Shown here: piece after piece, positions 22,460 to 33,112 of the stretch
Numbering within the stretch: position 1 is the stretch's first letter
Layout: the number at the start of each line of letters is the position of its first letter
NCBI GenBank assembly: GCA_020736575.1
Contig: JAGPYM010000077.1
Coordinates: 1 to 64,000, forward strand
Direction of reading: 5' to 3'
Source: Thelonectria olida
Lineage: Eukaryota > Ascomycota > Sordariomycetes > Hypocreales > Nectriaceae
DNA: 64,000 nt
The notes under the pieces: model-generated
The model's database searches: none
Told to the model about the DNA's origin: nothing
What the model saw: the letters and a program-made list of their open reading frames with translations, nothing else
Made by a program: the position numbers and the translations under genes

Positions 22460-24317
22460 ACGTGCATGATAAGCGAGCGGTGAATACAAGCGAGCGGTGA
22501 AATTTTTCACCAACCACCTAACCTCACCCTTCAACTTAATTGTCTCAACCACACATGATGTCATTATCAATTAATGAGGCAAATATCAACCTTGCCCTTC
22601 AAGCCCTTCAGAACGGCCCTCAATTAACTCCCTATCGCGCTTCAAAGATCTTCAAGGTCTCTGATACAACGCTATGCCGCCGACGCGATGGTATCCCTAC
22701 TCGACGTGATATTATGCCCAATTCGCGGAAACTATCTGATCTAGAGGAACAGACTCTCATTGAGTATATCCTTGATCTAGATTCGCGAGGATTTCCCCCG
22801 CGAGTTAGTGATGTTGAAGAAATGGCCAACCGACTGCTTGCTGACCGCGACGCGTCACCTGTTGGCAAGCGCTGGGCTTCCAACTTCATTAAGCGACAAC
22901 CAGAGCTCACGATGCGTTTTAATCGTAAATACGATTACCAGAGAGCTAAATGCGAAGATCCGGCTATTATTTGCAAGTGGTTCTCGCTTGTGGAGAATAC
23001 AATCGCGAAATATGGTATCACCCTATCTGATATCTATAACTTTGACGAGACTGGCTTTATGATGGGTGTGATCGCAAGCGGAATGGTTGTGACAGGGCAG
23101 AAAGGCGTGGAAGACCGAAATCAGTCCAGCCTGGAAACCGGGAATGGGTTACAGTCATCTAGGCTATTAATGCGGAAGGGTGGCCGATCCAGCCGTTCAT
23201 CGTGGTTGCGGGCCAATATCACCTCTCCAGCTGGTATCAAGAAAGCAACCTCCCGGGCGATTGGGCTATTGCTACGACTCAAAATGGCTGGACGGACAAT
23301 GAGACGGGTCTTGAGTGGCTCAAGCACTTCGATCAACACACAAAGACCCGATCAAATGGCCACTATCGCCTTCTAATCCTCGATGGGCATGAAAGCCACC
23401 ATTCAACCAAGTTTGAGACATATTGTAAGGAGAACAACATCATCACGCTCTGTATGCCACCTCATTCATCCCATCTACTCCAGCCTCTTGATGTCGGGTG
23501 CTTTGGCCCGCTCAAGAAGGCCTACAGTCGGCAAATAGAGCATCTGATCAGATGCTCTATAACCCACGTTTCAAAGACGGAGTTCCTTCCGGCCTTTCAC
23601 GCCGCCTTTCAAGCCGCTATGACAAAAAGCAATATCCAGGAAAGTTTTAGAGGAGCCGGACTTGTTCCTCTAGATCCAGAAAATGTGCTTTCGAAGCTTG
23701 ATGTGCAGCTACGGACTCCAACACCCGTCGAGGAGGAGGCTAGCCTTCCGGGCCCTTGGGTCTCAAAGACCCCAAAGACTATCCTTGAGGCTAGCTCTCA
23801 GTCTGAATACCTTGAAAGACGGATTAAAAGGCATCAGAGCAGCTCTCCAGTCTCTATTCTAGAGGCACTTCAGTCATTTTCTAAGGGAACAAAGGCAATA
23901 ATGCATCAAATAGCATTATTAAAGCCTGAGAACCAAATCCTTCGACAGGCGAATGAGACCCTTAGCAGGCGGCGCAGAGCAAAAAAGACGCGCCTACATA
24001 ATGGAGGGAAGATGACTCTAGATGAGGGAAGAGAAGCAATTGATCAGAAGGATGTTGATATGCAGCTAGTAGCCGAATCGTCGAGAAGTCGTGGTCAGGG
24101 AGGGTCAGCGCGACCGAAGGAAAGGCGTTGTGGAACATGCGGCAAGACCGGTCATAATGCAAGAACATGTCAGTCGTTATAGAGACGTCTGGAGAGGAGT
24201 ATACCGATTAGTTTTAATTGACTAGATAGTTTGTTGTGATTTTACTGAAGAATCTGCAATATAGGTGGTGAAAATTTCACCGCTTGCTTGTATTCACCGC
24301 TCGCTTATCATGCACGT
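22460..24317 (+). mobile_element. Pogo/Fot1-like transposon, copy 1
   Basis: A 1858-bp Tc1/mariner-superfamily element flanked by TA (22458-22459 and 24318-24319). The inverted repeats are about 54 bp, starting ACGTGCATGATAAGCG, and each contains two direct copies of AAGCGAGCGGTGAA at a 17-bp period, followed by a small palindrome GGTGAAATTTTTCACC. One transposase gene lies between. It is joined tail to tail with copy 2 across a single TA. Confidence 0.88.
22555..24182 (+). pseudogene. Pogo-like transposase, copy 1 (frameshift and stop)
   Basis: About 540-residue transposase: N-terminal psq-type helix-turn-helix (to about residue 60), a CENP-B-like second DNA-binding region (SRGFPPRVSDVEEMANRLL), and a DDE_1 core with DDD catalytic residues (IYNFDETGFMMG, LLILDGHESHHS, LQPLDVGCFGPLKKAY). 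A predicted coiled segment and a C-terminal zinc knuckle (CGTCGKTGHNARTC) complete it. A one-base deletion near 23098 relative to copy 2 shifts the frame and, in the corrected frame, TAG at about 23161 interrupts VTVI/AINAEGW. Start taken at ATG 22555. This copy should not make full-length protein. Confidence 0.85.
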
Positions 24318-24319
24318 TA

Positions 24320-26180
24320 ACGTACTCCACTAGCGAGTGCAACAAACTAGCGAGTGCAACAAAAATATCGACCCTCACGACAGAATATAGCATAAAAAGC
24401 ACAACAAAGCATGTAATCAATTGAAACTAATTACTACGCTCTTCTCCAGACATTTCTACAACTATCTGGCATGTTCTTGCATTATGACCCGTCCTGCCGC
24501 ATGTTCCGCAACGCCTTTCATTCGCTAGCCCCGACCTTCCTCGACCGCCACTTCTCGACGATTCCGCCGCTATCTGCGCATCAATGTCCTTCTGATCAAT
24601 TGCTTCCCTCCCCTCATCTACTGTCATCTTCCCTCTATTCTGTAGAAGTTTTCTTTTTGCTCTGCGCCGCTTGCTAAGCACCTCATTTGACTGTCGAAGC
24701 ATCTGGTTCTCAGACTTCAATAACGCCATCTGATGCATTATTGCCTTCGTTCACTTAGAAAATGACTTGAGCGCCTCGAGAATAGAGGCTGGAGAGCTAC
24801 TGTGGTGCCGCCTGATTCGTCTTTCCAGGTATTCAGATTGAGAAGTGGCCTCAAGCACCGTCTTTGGCGTCTTGGGAACCCAAGGGTCGGGGAGGCTGGC
24901 CTCCTCCTCAACCGGCGTTGGAGTCCGTAGCTGCACATCAAGCTTCGATATGACACTTTCTGGGTCCAAAGGAACAAGCCCGGCCCCTCGGAAACCTCCC
25001 TCAATATTACTCCTTGTCATGGCGGCTTCATGGGCGGCATAAAAGGCTGAGAAGAACTCGGTCTTTGAAACATGGGTTATCGAGCACCTGATCAGGTGCT
25101 CAATTTCCTGACCGTATGCCTTTTTGAGCGGCCCAAAGCACCCGACATCAAGAGGCTGGAGCAGATGAGACGAATGAGATGGCATGCAAAGCGTGACGAT
25201 ATTGTTATCCTGGCAATATTTCTCAAAGTCGACCGAGTGGTGACTATCGTGCCCATCGAGGATCAGAAGACGATAGCGACCGGTTGATCGGGCCTTGGTG
25301 TGTCGATCAAAGTGCTTGAGCCACTCAAGATCCGTATCATTGTCGGTCCAGCCATTGTGAGTCGTAGCAATAGCCCAATCGCCCGGGAGGTTGCTTTCTT
25401 GGTACCAGCTGGCGAGGTGATATTGGCCCGCAACCACGATGAACGGCTGGATCGGCCACCCTTCCGCATTAATAGCCTAGATAACTGTAACCCATTCCCG
25501 GTTTCCAGGCTGCACTGATTTCGCCTTTCCACGTCTTTCTGCGCCCGTGACAACCATTCCGCTTGCAATAATGCCCATCATAAAGCCAGTCTCGTCGAAG
25601 TTGTAAATATCAGCTAGGTTGATGCCGTATTTCGCGATTGTGTTCTCTACGAGCCTGAACCAATTGCGAATAATGGTCTGATCTTCGCATTTGGCCCTCT
25701 GATAGTCATATCTACGATTAAAACGCGTCATAAGCTCCGAGTGTCGTTTGACGAATTTGGAAGCCCAGTTCTTTCCGACAGGTGACGCGTCGCGGTCGGC
25801 GAGTAGTTGATTGGCCATTTCTTCAACACCACGTAGTCGCGGGGGAAACCCTCGCGAATCTAGGTCGAGAATGAACTGAATAATGATCTGTTGCTCTAGA
25901 TCAGATAGCTTTCGAGATTTGGGGGTGGTATCGCGTTGAGAAAGAATGCCCTTCTGTCGGCGATATAAGGTCCAATAATGGACCTCGTAGATGCTTGCGG
26001 CGCGTCGCAGACTTAATTTTCGGTCATTTTTAAGGGCTTGAAGAGCAAGAAGAATATTTCCCTCGTTATTAAACTGCGACATGGTTGGTGGTTGAGAAAA
26101 ACATGATTAGATGAAAGGATGAGAGTTTGAGAAAGTTTTGTTGCACTCGCTAGTTTGTTGCACTCGCTAGTGGAGCACGT
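24320..26180 (-). mobile_element. Pogo/Fot1-like transposon, copy 2
   Basis: A 1861-bp element in the opposite orientation to copy 1, flanked by TA (24318-24319 shared with copy 1, and 26181-26182). The inverted repeats are about 45 bp, starting ACGT[AG]CTCCACTAGCGAG, and contain two direct copies of CTAGCGAGTGCAACAAA at a 17-bp period. Architecture is the same as copy 1 but the repeat motif differs. Confidence 0.88.
24427..26082 (-). pseudogene. Pogo-like transposase, copy 2 (two in-frame stops)
   Basis: Homologue of the copy 1 transposase with the same domain order and catalytic motifs (IYNFDETGFMMG, LLILDGHDSHHS, LQPLDVGCFGPLKKAY) and zinc knuckle (CGTCGRTGHNARTC). From about residue 60 onward it is very similar to copy 1, whereas the N-terminal helix-turn-helix is clearly different. 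The frame is open except for TAG at about 25479 (REWVTVI/AINAEGW, the same position as in copy 1) and TGA near 24750 (SFSK/TKAIMHQ, GGA in copy 1). Start ATG at 26080-26082. Confidence 0.85.
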
Positions 26181-26388
26181 TAGCTAGTTTTAGAAAACCT
26201 AATATTCTTATTTTTAGCTGTACAGTATAAGTGTGACACATACTTCTTTTTGACATAAGTTAAGCTTATCATATACGTTACGTTACTGGGAAATAAAAGA
26301 ATATGTGAAAATCCATTTTGGCTAGTAGGGAGCTTAAAATTCTCGTTGATGCCGTAGTACTGTGTGAGTTGTGCCTGCTAAAGATGAC

Positions 26389-26475
26389 GCATGTGAAGAT
26401 CGATTACGTGGCGATGATGCATGTGAAGATCGATTACGTGGCGATGATGCATGTGAATATCGTTTATGTGAAGAT
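26389..26475. repeat. 30-bp tandem repeat
   Basis: Two exact copies of a 30-bp unit beginning GCATGTGAAGATCGATTACG (26389-26418, 26419-26448) followed by a diverged partial copy. The reading frame across it is just a repeat artefact. Confidence 0.8.
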
Positions 26476-26776
26476 CATGTGAAAATTCACCTAGCAGAAA
26501 ATGGCAACATTCCCTAACCGTAATGCGGCTACGAGGTTGAGGGCTGCCATTACTGGAAACCCGACTAGACTTAATAACCAAACGCAGAGTTAATTCCTTC
26601 AGTGCGCCCTAAACTATCTCTTATGGTCTTATAGATTCATAGCTACGTTGGAAGTAAGTTTCCGGGCTGTGCTGTCTTACCCGCGGCTAACTACCATACA
26701 TAGCCTCTCATCGGAAAACTCCACGTCTTGTTAGACAAGTGGATTCAGCTGCAGGAGACTTCCCGAGGACACCTGT

Positions 26777-27094
26777 TCATAATTTGCCACCTTTGACAGC
26801 GAGGATAGGGTAGGCGGACTTGGGATTGCTACGTCTCCCCAGAGTGGCGTCTTTGGCTTGAGCTTCGCAAGCGAGGCGTTCGCTTGCGGCCCAATCAAAG
26901 TCACCGGTAAAGACCCGATTGCCGCCAGCCCTTCCAGTGAAGGGATATAACCCCGCTAGGTTAAGCCCGTGATGCTGAATGCGACCGTGATATCTGAACT
27001 TCACACAATACCATTTCTTTCCATCCGCTCCTGCTTTTGAAGGCTCACGAACCACTCGGGACTGATACGACCAGACAAGGCCGACTAAGTCCAC
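26777..27094 (-). other. Unidentified open frame
   Basis: Open stretch of about 105 codons with ordinary amino-acid composition (for example KKWYCVKFRYHGRIQHHGL, then LYPFTGRAGG). I do not recognise it. No clear start codon or promoter is visible; it may be a fragment of a gene or element, or chance. Listed because it occupies the otherwise empty 26.2-27.2 kb interval next to the ankyrin gene. Confidence 0.2.
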
Positions 27095-27225
27095 TTAAGA
27101 ACCCTGGATGCTCTCCTTGCTCGAGGATGGGCAATTGGTGCTCAGAGGAAACACTGCCTGATTTTCAATGAACCCAAGTTCAGGAAGACATACATCCGAA
27201 CAAAGCTTCTGACCCCTCTTTAAAG

Positions 27226-29494
27226 ATGCCAAAGAACACTGACATCGAGGCCAAAGAGAAGGACAGTCAAACGCGGCTGTTGTTTGCAGCACGGAATGGG
27301 GACGTCGCTACCGTACGGCTATTGCTCGAGAAGGGCGCCGATATCGAAGCCAAAGACGAAGAGGGTCGAACGCCTTTATCGTGGGCAATACAGAGCTTAA
27401 AAAAAGCTAGTGTCCAGCTCCTACTTGACAAAGGCGCCGATATCGAGGCCAAAGACAAGGATGGACTGACGCCGCTGGCTTGGGCAGCAAGGCGAGGACA
27501 TAAAAACATTATCCCGTTGTTGCTCGAGAAGGGCGCCGATATCGACGCTAAAGACAAGGATGGACTAACGCCGCTGGCTTGGGCAGCAAAGCAAGGATAT
27601 AAGAACGTTATCGAGTTGTTGCTTGAGAAGGGCGCCGATATTGAAGCTAAAGACGAAGAGGGTCGAACGCCGTTGATGTGGGCAGCACAGAGGTGGCGCG
27701 AGGCTATTGTCCTGTTCCTGATTAAGAAGGGCGCCAATATCGAGGCCAAAGACGAACAGGGCCGAACGCCGTTATCGTGGGCAGTAAAAAATTGGTATAA
27801 GCCGATCGTCCAGTTACTGCTCGACAACGGTGCCAATATGACCACTAGGGATGGACAGACGGCGTTATTATTGGCAGTAAAGGAAGGACATGAGATTCTT
27901 ATCCAGTTGTTGCTTGAGAAGGGCGCCGATATTGAAGCTAAAGACGAAGAGGGTCGAACACCGTTGATGTGGGCAGTACAGAGGTGGAGCGAGGCTATTG
28001 TCCTGTTCCTGATTAAGAAGGGCGCCGATATCGAGGCCAAAGACAAGGATGGACTGACGCCGCTGGCTTGGGCAGTACAGAGCTGGAGAGAGGATAATGC
28101 CCAGCTCCTGATTGAGAAGGGCGCCGATATTGAAGCTAAAGACGAAGAGGGTCGAACGCCGTTGATGTGGGCAGTACAGAGCTGGAGAGAGGATAATGCC
28201 TGGCTCCTGCTTGAGAAAGGCGCCAATATCGAGGCGAAAGACGAACAGGGTCGAACGCCGTTATCGTGGGCATTACGGAGCCAGAGCGAGGCTGGTGTTC
28301 GGCTCCTGCTTGAGAAAGGCGCCGATATCCAGAAAATAATCTGTGAGTTTGATAGCTTCTGCTTGTTTGCTGATTCTGTCTAATGTTTGAACTAGATTTT
28401 CCACGGACTTTGCCTGCGTTGATAGACAACATCTTGGACATACTGCTCTTTCCTATTTTCGAGCCGCCTATCCCTCCGGGGCAAACCCGTATTAGATGGA
28501 AATGCGTACGCCATTATTCCCCTCTACATTGATACTGACATCTAATATGTGCCAGCGATGCGGACAGGCACTTTTTGACGACTTCGTCGAGGTCAAGCCT
28601 GGTTCTCTCCAAGCCTTGGAGACTCGTTTACAAGAGCTAAGCGGGACAGATAATCCCAATCAGCATGAACGCAGCTCTCTTCAGCAGCATTTCCAAGCCA
28701 TACATGAGTGGTACCAATTGAGACTTTGGAAGCAGATAAGGAACAGAGGGAATAACGTGCTCCCAACCCACCACCGCCCAAACACACAACCCAGACAAGA
28801 ACCTGCAAACGACCAAGGGATTGCAAACGCGTCCCAAGAGATCCTCCATCTCTTTATGTGCATTGACAAGGGAGTGTTTTCGACACGACTATATCAAGAA
28901 CAGCTTCAAGGTGTCGGTGAAGATCGTGAGCTTTTCGAGTTCCTCAGGGAACAATACTTCAAACACAGAAATTTCGCCTCGTGGTTCACCTTACGAGGCG
29001 TTAAGACTCTATCTTTGACTAGAGTACGTATGCTCCTCCGCTTCGGAAAAGAAAAAAAAAATTAAAATAAAATAAAATACGGAGCCTTGCTAATAAATCC
29101 CAAGTTCCAGGTTGATACCAACTGTTTTGCCAGCGTTCACAGTCACGAGCGAGTCTGCAAGCAAGAATGTGTATGCATCCCCCCCGTAGAGAGGGTCGAT
29201 TTCGGAGAGTATCAATGTCGGCCAGCACCCAATGATCCACCCGGCTATTTCCCTGTCATTGGGTCCAATGAGTTGAGGCACTATTTCTTCAAACAACATG
29301 CTTTCAACAGGCCCCAGCGGATAATATTCAACCAGTTGCCAAAACGAGCACGTGGACCGTTGCCTGTATCGCCTGACGAATCTCAGCTGGGCTGGGGTAT
29401 ACACATCGAGGAAGGTTGGCACTGGAGGACTATCTATGTCATTGTTATTCTTCTGACCATTCCGCCCATTCTTTTCGGGATCATGTGGGCGTAA
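27226..29494 (+). CDS. Ankyrin-repeat protein with cysteine-rich module and C-terminal membrane anchor
   Basis: Four exons: 27226-28342, 28396-28505, 28556-29023 and 29111-29494, about 692 residues. Residues 1-370 are eleven 33-residue ankyrin repeats (TPLMWA, LLLEKGADIEAKDE pattern), very alike at DNA level. After the first intron comes a Pro-rich linker and RWKCRCGQALFDDFVEVKPG, a cysteine-containing module seen at the C-terminal end of many uncharacterised fungal proteins. A charged region follows, then a second Cys-rich block (CKQECVCIPPVERV), NQLPKRARGP, GWGIHIEEGWHWRTI and a hydrophobic helix, VIVILLTIPPILFGIMWA. This suggests cytosolic repeats anchored to a membrane. The frame stays open past the stop. 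Upstream the frame is open to 27172 without ATG, so an earlier exon is possible. Function unknown. Confidence 0.75.
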
Positions 29495-29607
29495 TCCTTG
29501 ATTACAAAAAGGGGCATTCCAGGCGCATTCACGATTGCCGCATCATGGATGGCCTTGGGACCTGTACTGCTTGGATATATTGCGGTTCGGGACGCCGCGT
29601 AATGCGA
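29495..29607 (+). pseudogene. Possible lost second TM segment of the ankyrin protein
   Basis: After the TAA at 29492-29494 the same frame continues without stop for 37 codons, reading KRGIPGAFTIAASWMALG, then PVLLGYIAVRDAA and TAA. This resembles the second transmembrane helix expected in the family, so the TAA probably truncates the protein. Confidence 0.45.
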
Positions 29608-29896
29608 GAGAGAGGCCAGAGATACAAGCAACGAGCACAGCAGCCGGCCATTGCCATATCTTTGTTTACCGCACTTCTTCGGGTATTGACAGGGCAGGAC
29701 ACTTGAACTTTTACTAGACCCATTACATATTCAAAAGTCTGCTTCTTAAGTATGTAATTCTCTTACCTATATTCTGTGACGTTGAGTTCCCCAATAATGG
29801 ACACAGAAAGCCATGCGAGTTTGACAGATCCATCGTGGCATTTGGTGAAGAGTCTGGTGAAAGGTAAAGTCCATATCGTCCGACATAGCAACGGCT

Positions 29897-32581
29897 AGTC
29901 TAGAGGTGCCGTTCGAGAGCGACTGGATGCCTGGCAGACAATGGGTCCAGGTGCTGAGACGGCCGGGAAAGCATGCCGTCGTCTGCCTTGACGGCTACCT
30001 TAGCAAAGATTTTGACCAAGACGACGAAGGGTCGTGCCATCGTAGGTATGTCCGGGGACGACTCGACCGAAAGGGGTTGAAAGAGACTAACTACTAACTC
30101 TCATACTGAAGAGCAGCCGTGCAGCACCTTGCCCTGTTTGTGCCGTGGGAGTCCTTCTTGGGTGAAGAACGAGACGACATCAACGACATATGGGCGCGGG
30201 CACGAGAGGCGCTGCATCCTAGAATCTCATGCCTCGTCGATAACGTGCAACTGCTTCGGCGATCCGCCGAAGACGCAAAACGGGACGCTAAGCAATGGGC
30301 ATCCTCATCCGGCGACGGGAACCTCACGGGCGCACATGTTGAGGAGGCGGGAGCAGGCCAGGCGGATGAAGAGTCCGCATCGGCGTACCAGTCCGAATCG
30401 GCGTACCAGTCCGATAACGTTGGAAACGCAACGCGTCTTCTCGATGTCGTCAGAAGCGCGGTCGGTGCGAACCAGATCACGGCGGGATCGCGAGAGCTCA
30501 CAGCAATGATGCAGCAGCTCTGCCGCTTCCAGCAATCAGCGCTATCCTCGACGGCCGAACTCCAGGCCACCATAACACCCGAACGGGGTGAAAGACGGAT
30601 AGCAACGCCAGGGCGGGTGTTTTCCGGGGCTGCAGTACCGCTACAGGATCAGGTCAAGGCCATAAAGTCACAGCAGATATGTGCCTCCAAAGAGAGGGTG
30701 GAAATGATCCAGGGCATACAAAATATGGCGGCGGCCCATGGAACTGATCGCAGCGCAGCGGCGCGGAGCGTGCTCACCGGTTTCGGGGACGGGGACATTC
30801 AAATGACGGCAGCAGACTTGGAAGAGACGGTAGACGACGCAGATCCGAGGGTGGAAGTCCAGTTCGGCTCATCAACCTCTTTCCTCGAGGCTGGCAAGGT
30901 TTTGGTAGCACGATTGACATTGAACAAGAGACAGGCGATCGCTTTCCTGATAATATGTCGCCAGCTCGACCTGATAAATCGTGGGGAGAACGGCGACATC
31001 GGTCAGCTCTGCCAGTTCGTCGGCGGCGAAGGTGGGACCGGCAAGTCGCGAGTCATCGAGGCACTCGTGGAGCTTTTCGCTGAGAAGGGCCTTTCGAATC
31101 GTCTGCTGATCACGGCGACGTCAGGGACTGCCGCAGCACGCATCAACGGCATCACGATCCACTCTGCATGCGGGTTCTCGAAGGACCATGGGACAGGCGC
31201 GGACACGACGAAAGACTTAGACGGCGTCCGGCTGCCGAAACAGGCGGAAAGGTTCGTCCACGGTCAGTCGCGGATGGACTGGCAGGACAAGGACCTGCTA
31301 GTCATTGATGAGGTGAGCATGCTCGGAGCGCGGACGCTGCACGCGGTGAACGAGCATCTCTGCCGGCTCCGCGGATCGCAGCAAGATTTCGGGGGGATCC
31401 CCATCATTCTCTGTTGCGGAGACTTCCGCCAGTTCCGCCCGGTCCAAGAGAGGTCGATCTTGCTCCCCAGCGTGGCCGTGCCATGGGACGAAGACAACTC
31501 ATTTAGGGCCGAGCAACGGCACCAGCATGACAAGGCGCACGCGTTGTGGAAGAAATTCACGACGGTCGTCATGCTAGACGAACAAATACGCGCCGCTGGG
31601 GATCCGGTACTGCAGAGGCTGTTGAAGCGAATCCGATTGGGCGTGCAGGACCGGACGGATCTTGACCTCCTCAACTCAAGGTGCTATGAGCAGGACAGGC
31701 GGATCCCGTGGGAGACGGGCATCACCGTGGTGACGCCGCTGAACAGGAATCGGTGGAACCTCAACATGGAGGCGACCTTGTCGTTCCAAATTCAGCAGCA
31801 GTCGATGATGCGAGTCTTCATATCTAAGCACAAATGGAAGGAAGGTCTGCCGACGGAGGAAGAAGCCATCATGATCCTGAACCAGGGCGACGATAGCGCG
31901 ATACCGGTGCCGGCCGTCTTCATGTTCGTGCCGGGAATGCCGGTCGTCGTGAACCATAATACACACCAGGGGTTAAAACTGGTCAACGGCGCCACTTACA
32001 CGGGGCTGGAGGTCATCCTCGACAAGGCGTACCCGGGCCATCGACTGTCGGCCGACATAACGGTCCACTTCGGGCCGCCGGCGGGGATAATTCTGGAGTC
32101 GGAAACGACAAAAGACTTCCACTTCGTCGGGATGCCGCAAGGCACGATCCTGTTGGCGCCCATGAGCGTTGAGATACAATGCCAGCGGAAACGGCCGTGG
32201 CAGCAGAACGATGTCAGTCGGAAAGGTTTGCCCTGTGCGGCAACTTTTGCGTGTACAGACTACAAGGTGCAGAGCAGAACCTTCGAGCGCATAGCGCTGG
32301 AGTTGCGAGGGACGAGGACGACAAATGTCAACGGACGCGTCGTCCCCTCGCAGTGCGACCCGTACAGCTTGTACGTGCAGCTGTCGCGTTGCCGGACGCT
32401 GGACGGCATCATGCTGGTGTCCAGGGTGCGGGAGAGAGACCTGGTGGGCAACAGGGTCCCCGAAGAAATGACTGCCGCGCAGGCGAGACTGGAGGAACTG
32501 AGCGACAGGACGGTTCAGGAGGCGTTGCGCTGGTTGGATGACGGTTCTGAAGAGTCACGTCATGGCGACTGCGTTAGGTGA
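29897..32581 (+). mobile_element. Helitron fragment encoding the Pif1-like helicase half
   Basis: C-terminal part of a Helitron Rep-helicase protein. Exon 1 (from about 29897 to 30045: EVPFESDWMPGRQWVQV, AVVCLDGYLSKDFDQD) joins exon 2 (30112-32581) through a 66-bp intron. Exon 2 reads ALFVPWESFLGEERDDIN, then the helicase: Walker A GGEGGTGKSR, Walker B LLVIDEVSMLGARTL, CGDFRQFRPV and, near the end, YVQLSRCRTLDGIML. About 870 residues remain open. The HUH Rep nuclease and zinc-finger half, expected N-terminal, is absent, so the element is 5'-truncated. No clear 3' hairpin with CTRR end was found. Confidence 0.8.
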
Positions 32582-32650
32582 GGTTTGAGAGAGGGGGATG
32601 AGGAAGCGCCAGCGACCAATCACGACGGACCTTCAAAGTTCCAAGGTGGG

Positions 32651-32785
32651 GCATAGACCTTTCGTCTCTTCGTTCCTCAAGGCACATAGACCTTTCTCCT
32701 CAAGGCACATAGACCTTTTTCCTCAAGGCACATAGACCTTTTTCCTCAAGGCACATAGACCTTTCGTCTCTTCGTTCCTCAAGGC
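32651..32785. repeat. Minisatellite, 23-33 bp unit
   Basis: Five tandem units built on CACATAGACCTTT and CCTCAAGG, in two length forms (23 bp, and 33 bp with CGTCTCTTCGTT inserted), arranged long-short-short-short-long. A diverged copy of the CGTCTCTTCGTTCCTCA part occurs at about 41072-41095. Confidence 0.85.
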
Positions 32786-33016
32786 ACTCAGACTCAACTC
32801 ATATGAGTTTTATGAGTTAGAGTTATGAGTTAACTCATAGGTTAGGTTTGAGTTAACTAAAATGGCCCGGTATGCAACCCAGACACTCTTGCAAAGCGGC
32901 GGAAGAGGAAACAAGCTGGAAGGCGCACCAAACAGCGAAAAGCTTGATTTTTTCCTTCTTTTCTCTCTTGGGGTGCGTTCTGCTGACACGTCTCTGCTGG
33001 AATCATCTCATTTTAA

Positions 33017-33112
33017 GGTTGGTTACGGTTGTCGAAGGTTGATTTCCGAAGGTTGATTTCCGAAAGTTGGTTGCCGAAAGTTGGTTACCGAAGGTTGGTT
33101 GCCGAAAGTCCC
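33017..33112. repeat. 15-bp tandem repeat
   Basis: About six imperfect units of GAAGGTTG[AG]TT[TG]CC. The open frames over it are repeat artefacts. Confidence 0.8.

Noticed and set aside
26378..26581. His-rich repeated frame HRHVIDLHMH
   Set aside because: Translation of the 30-bp tandem repeat.
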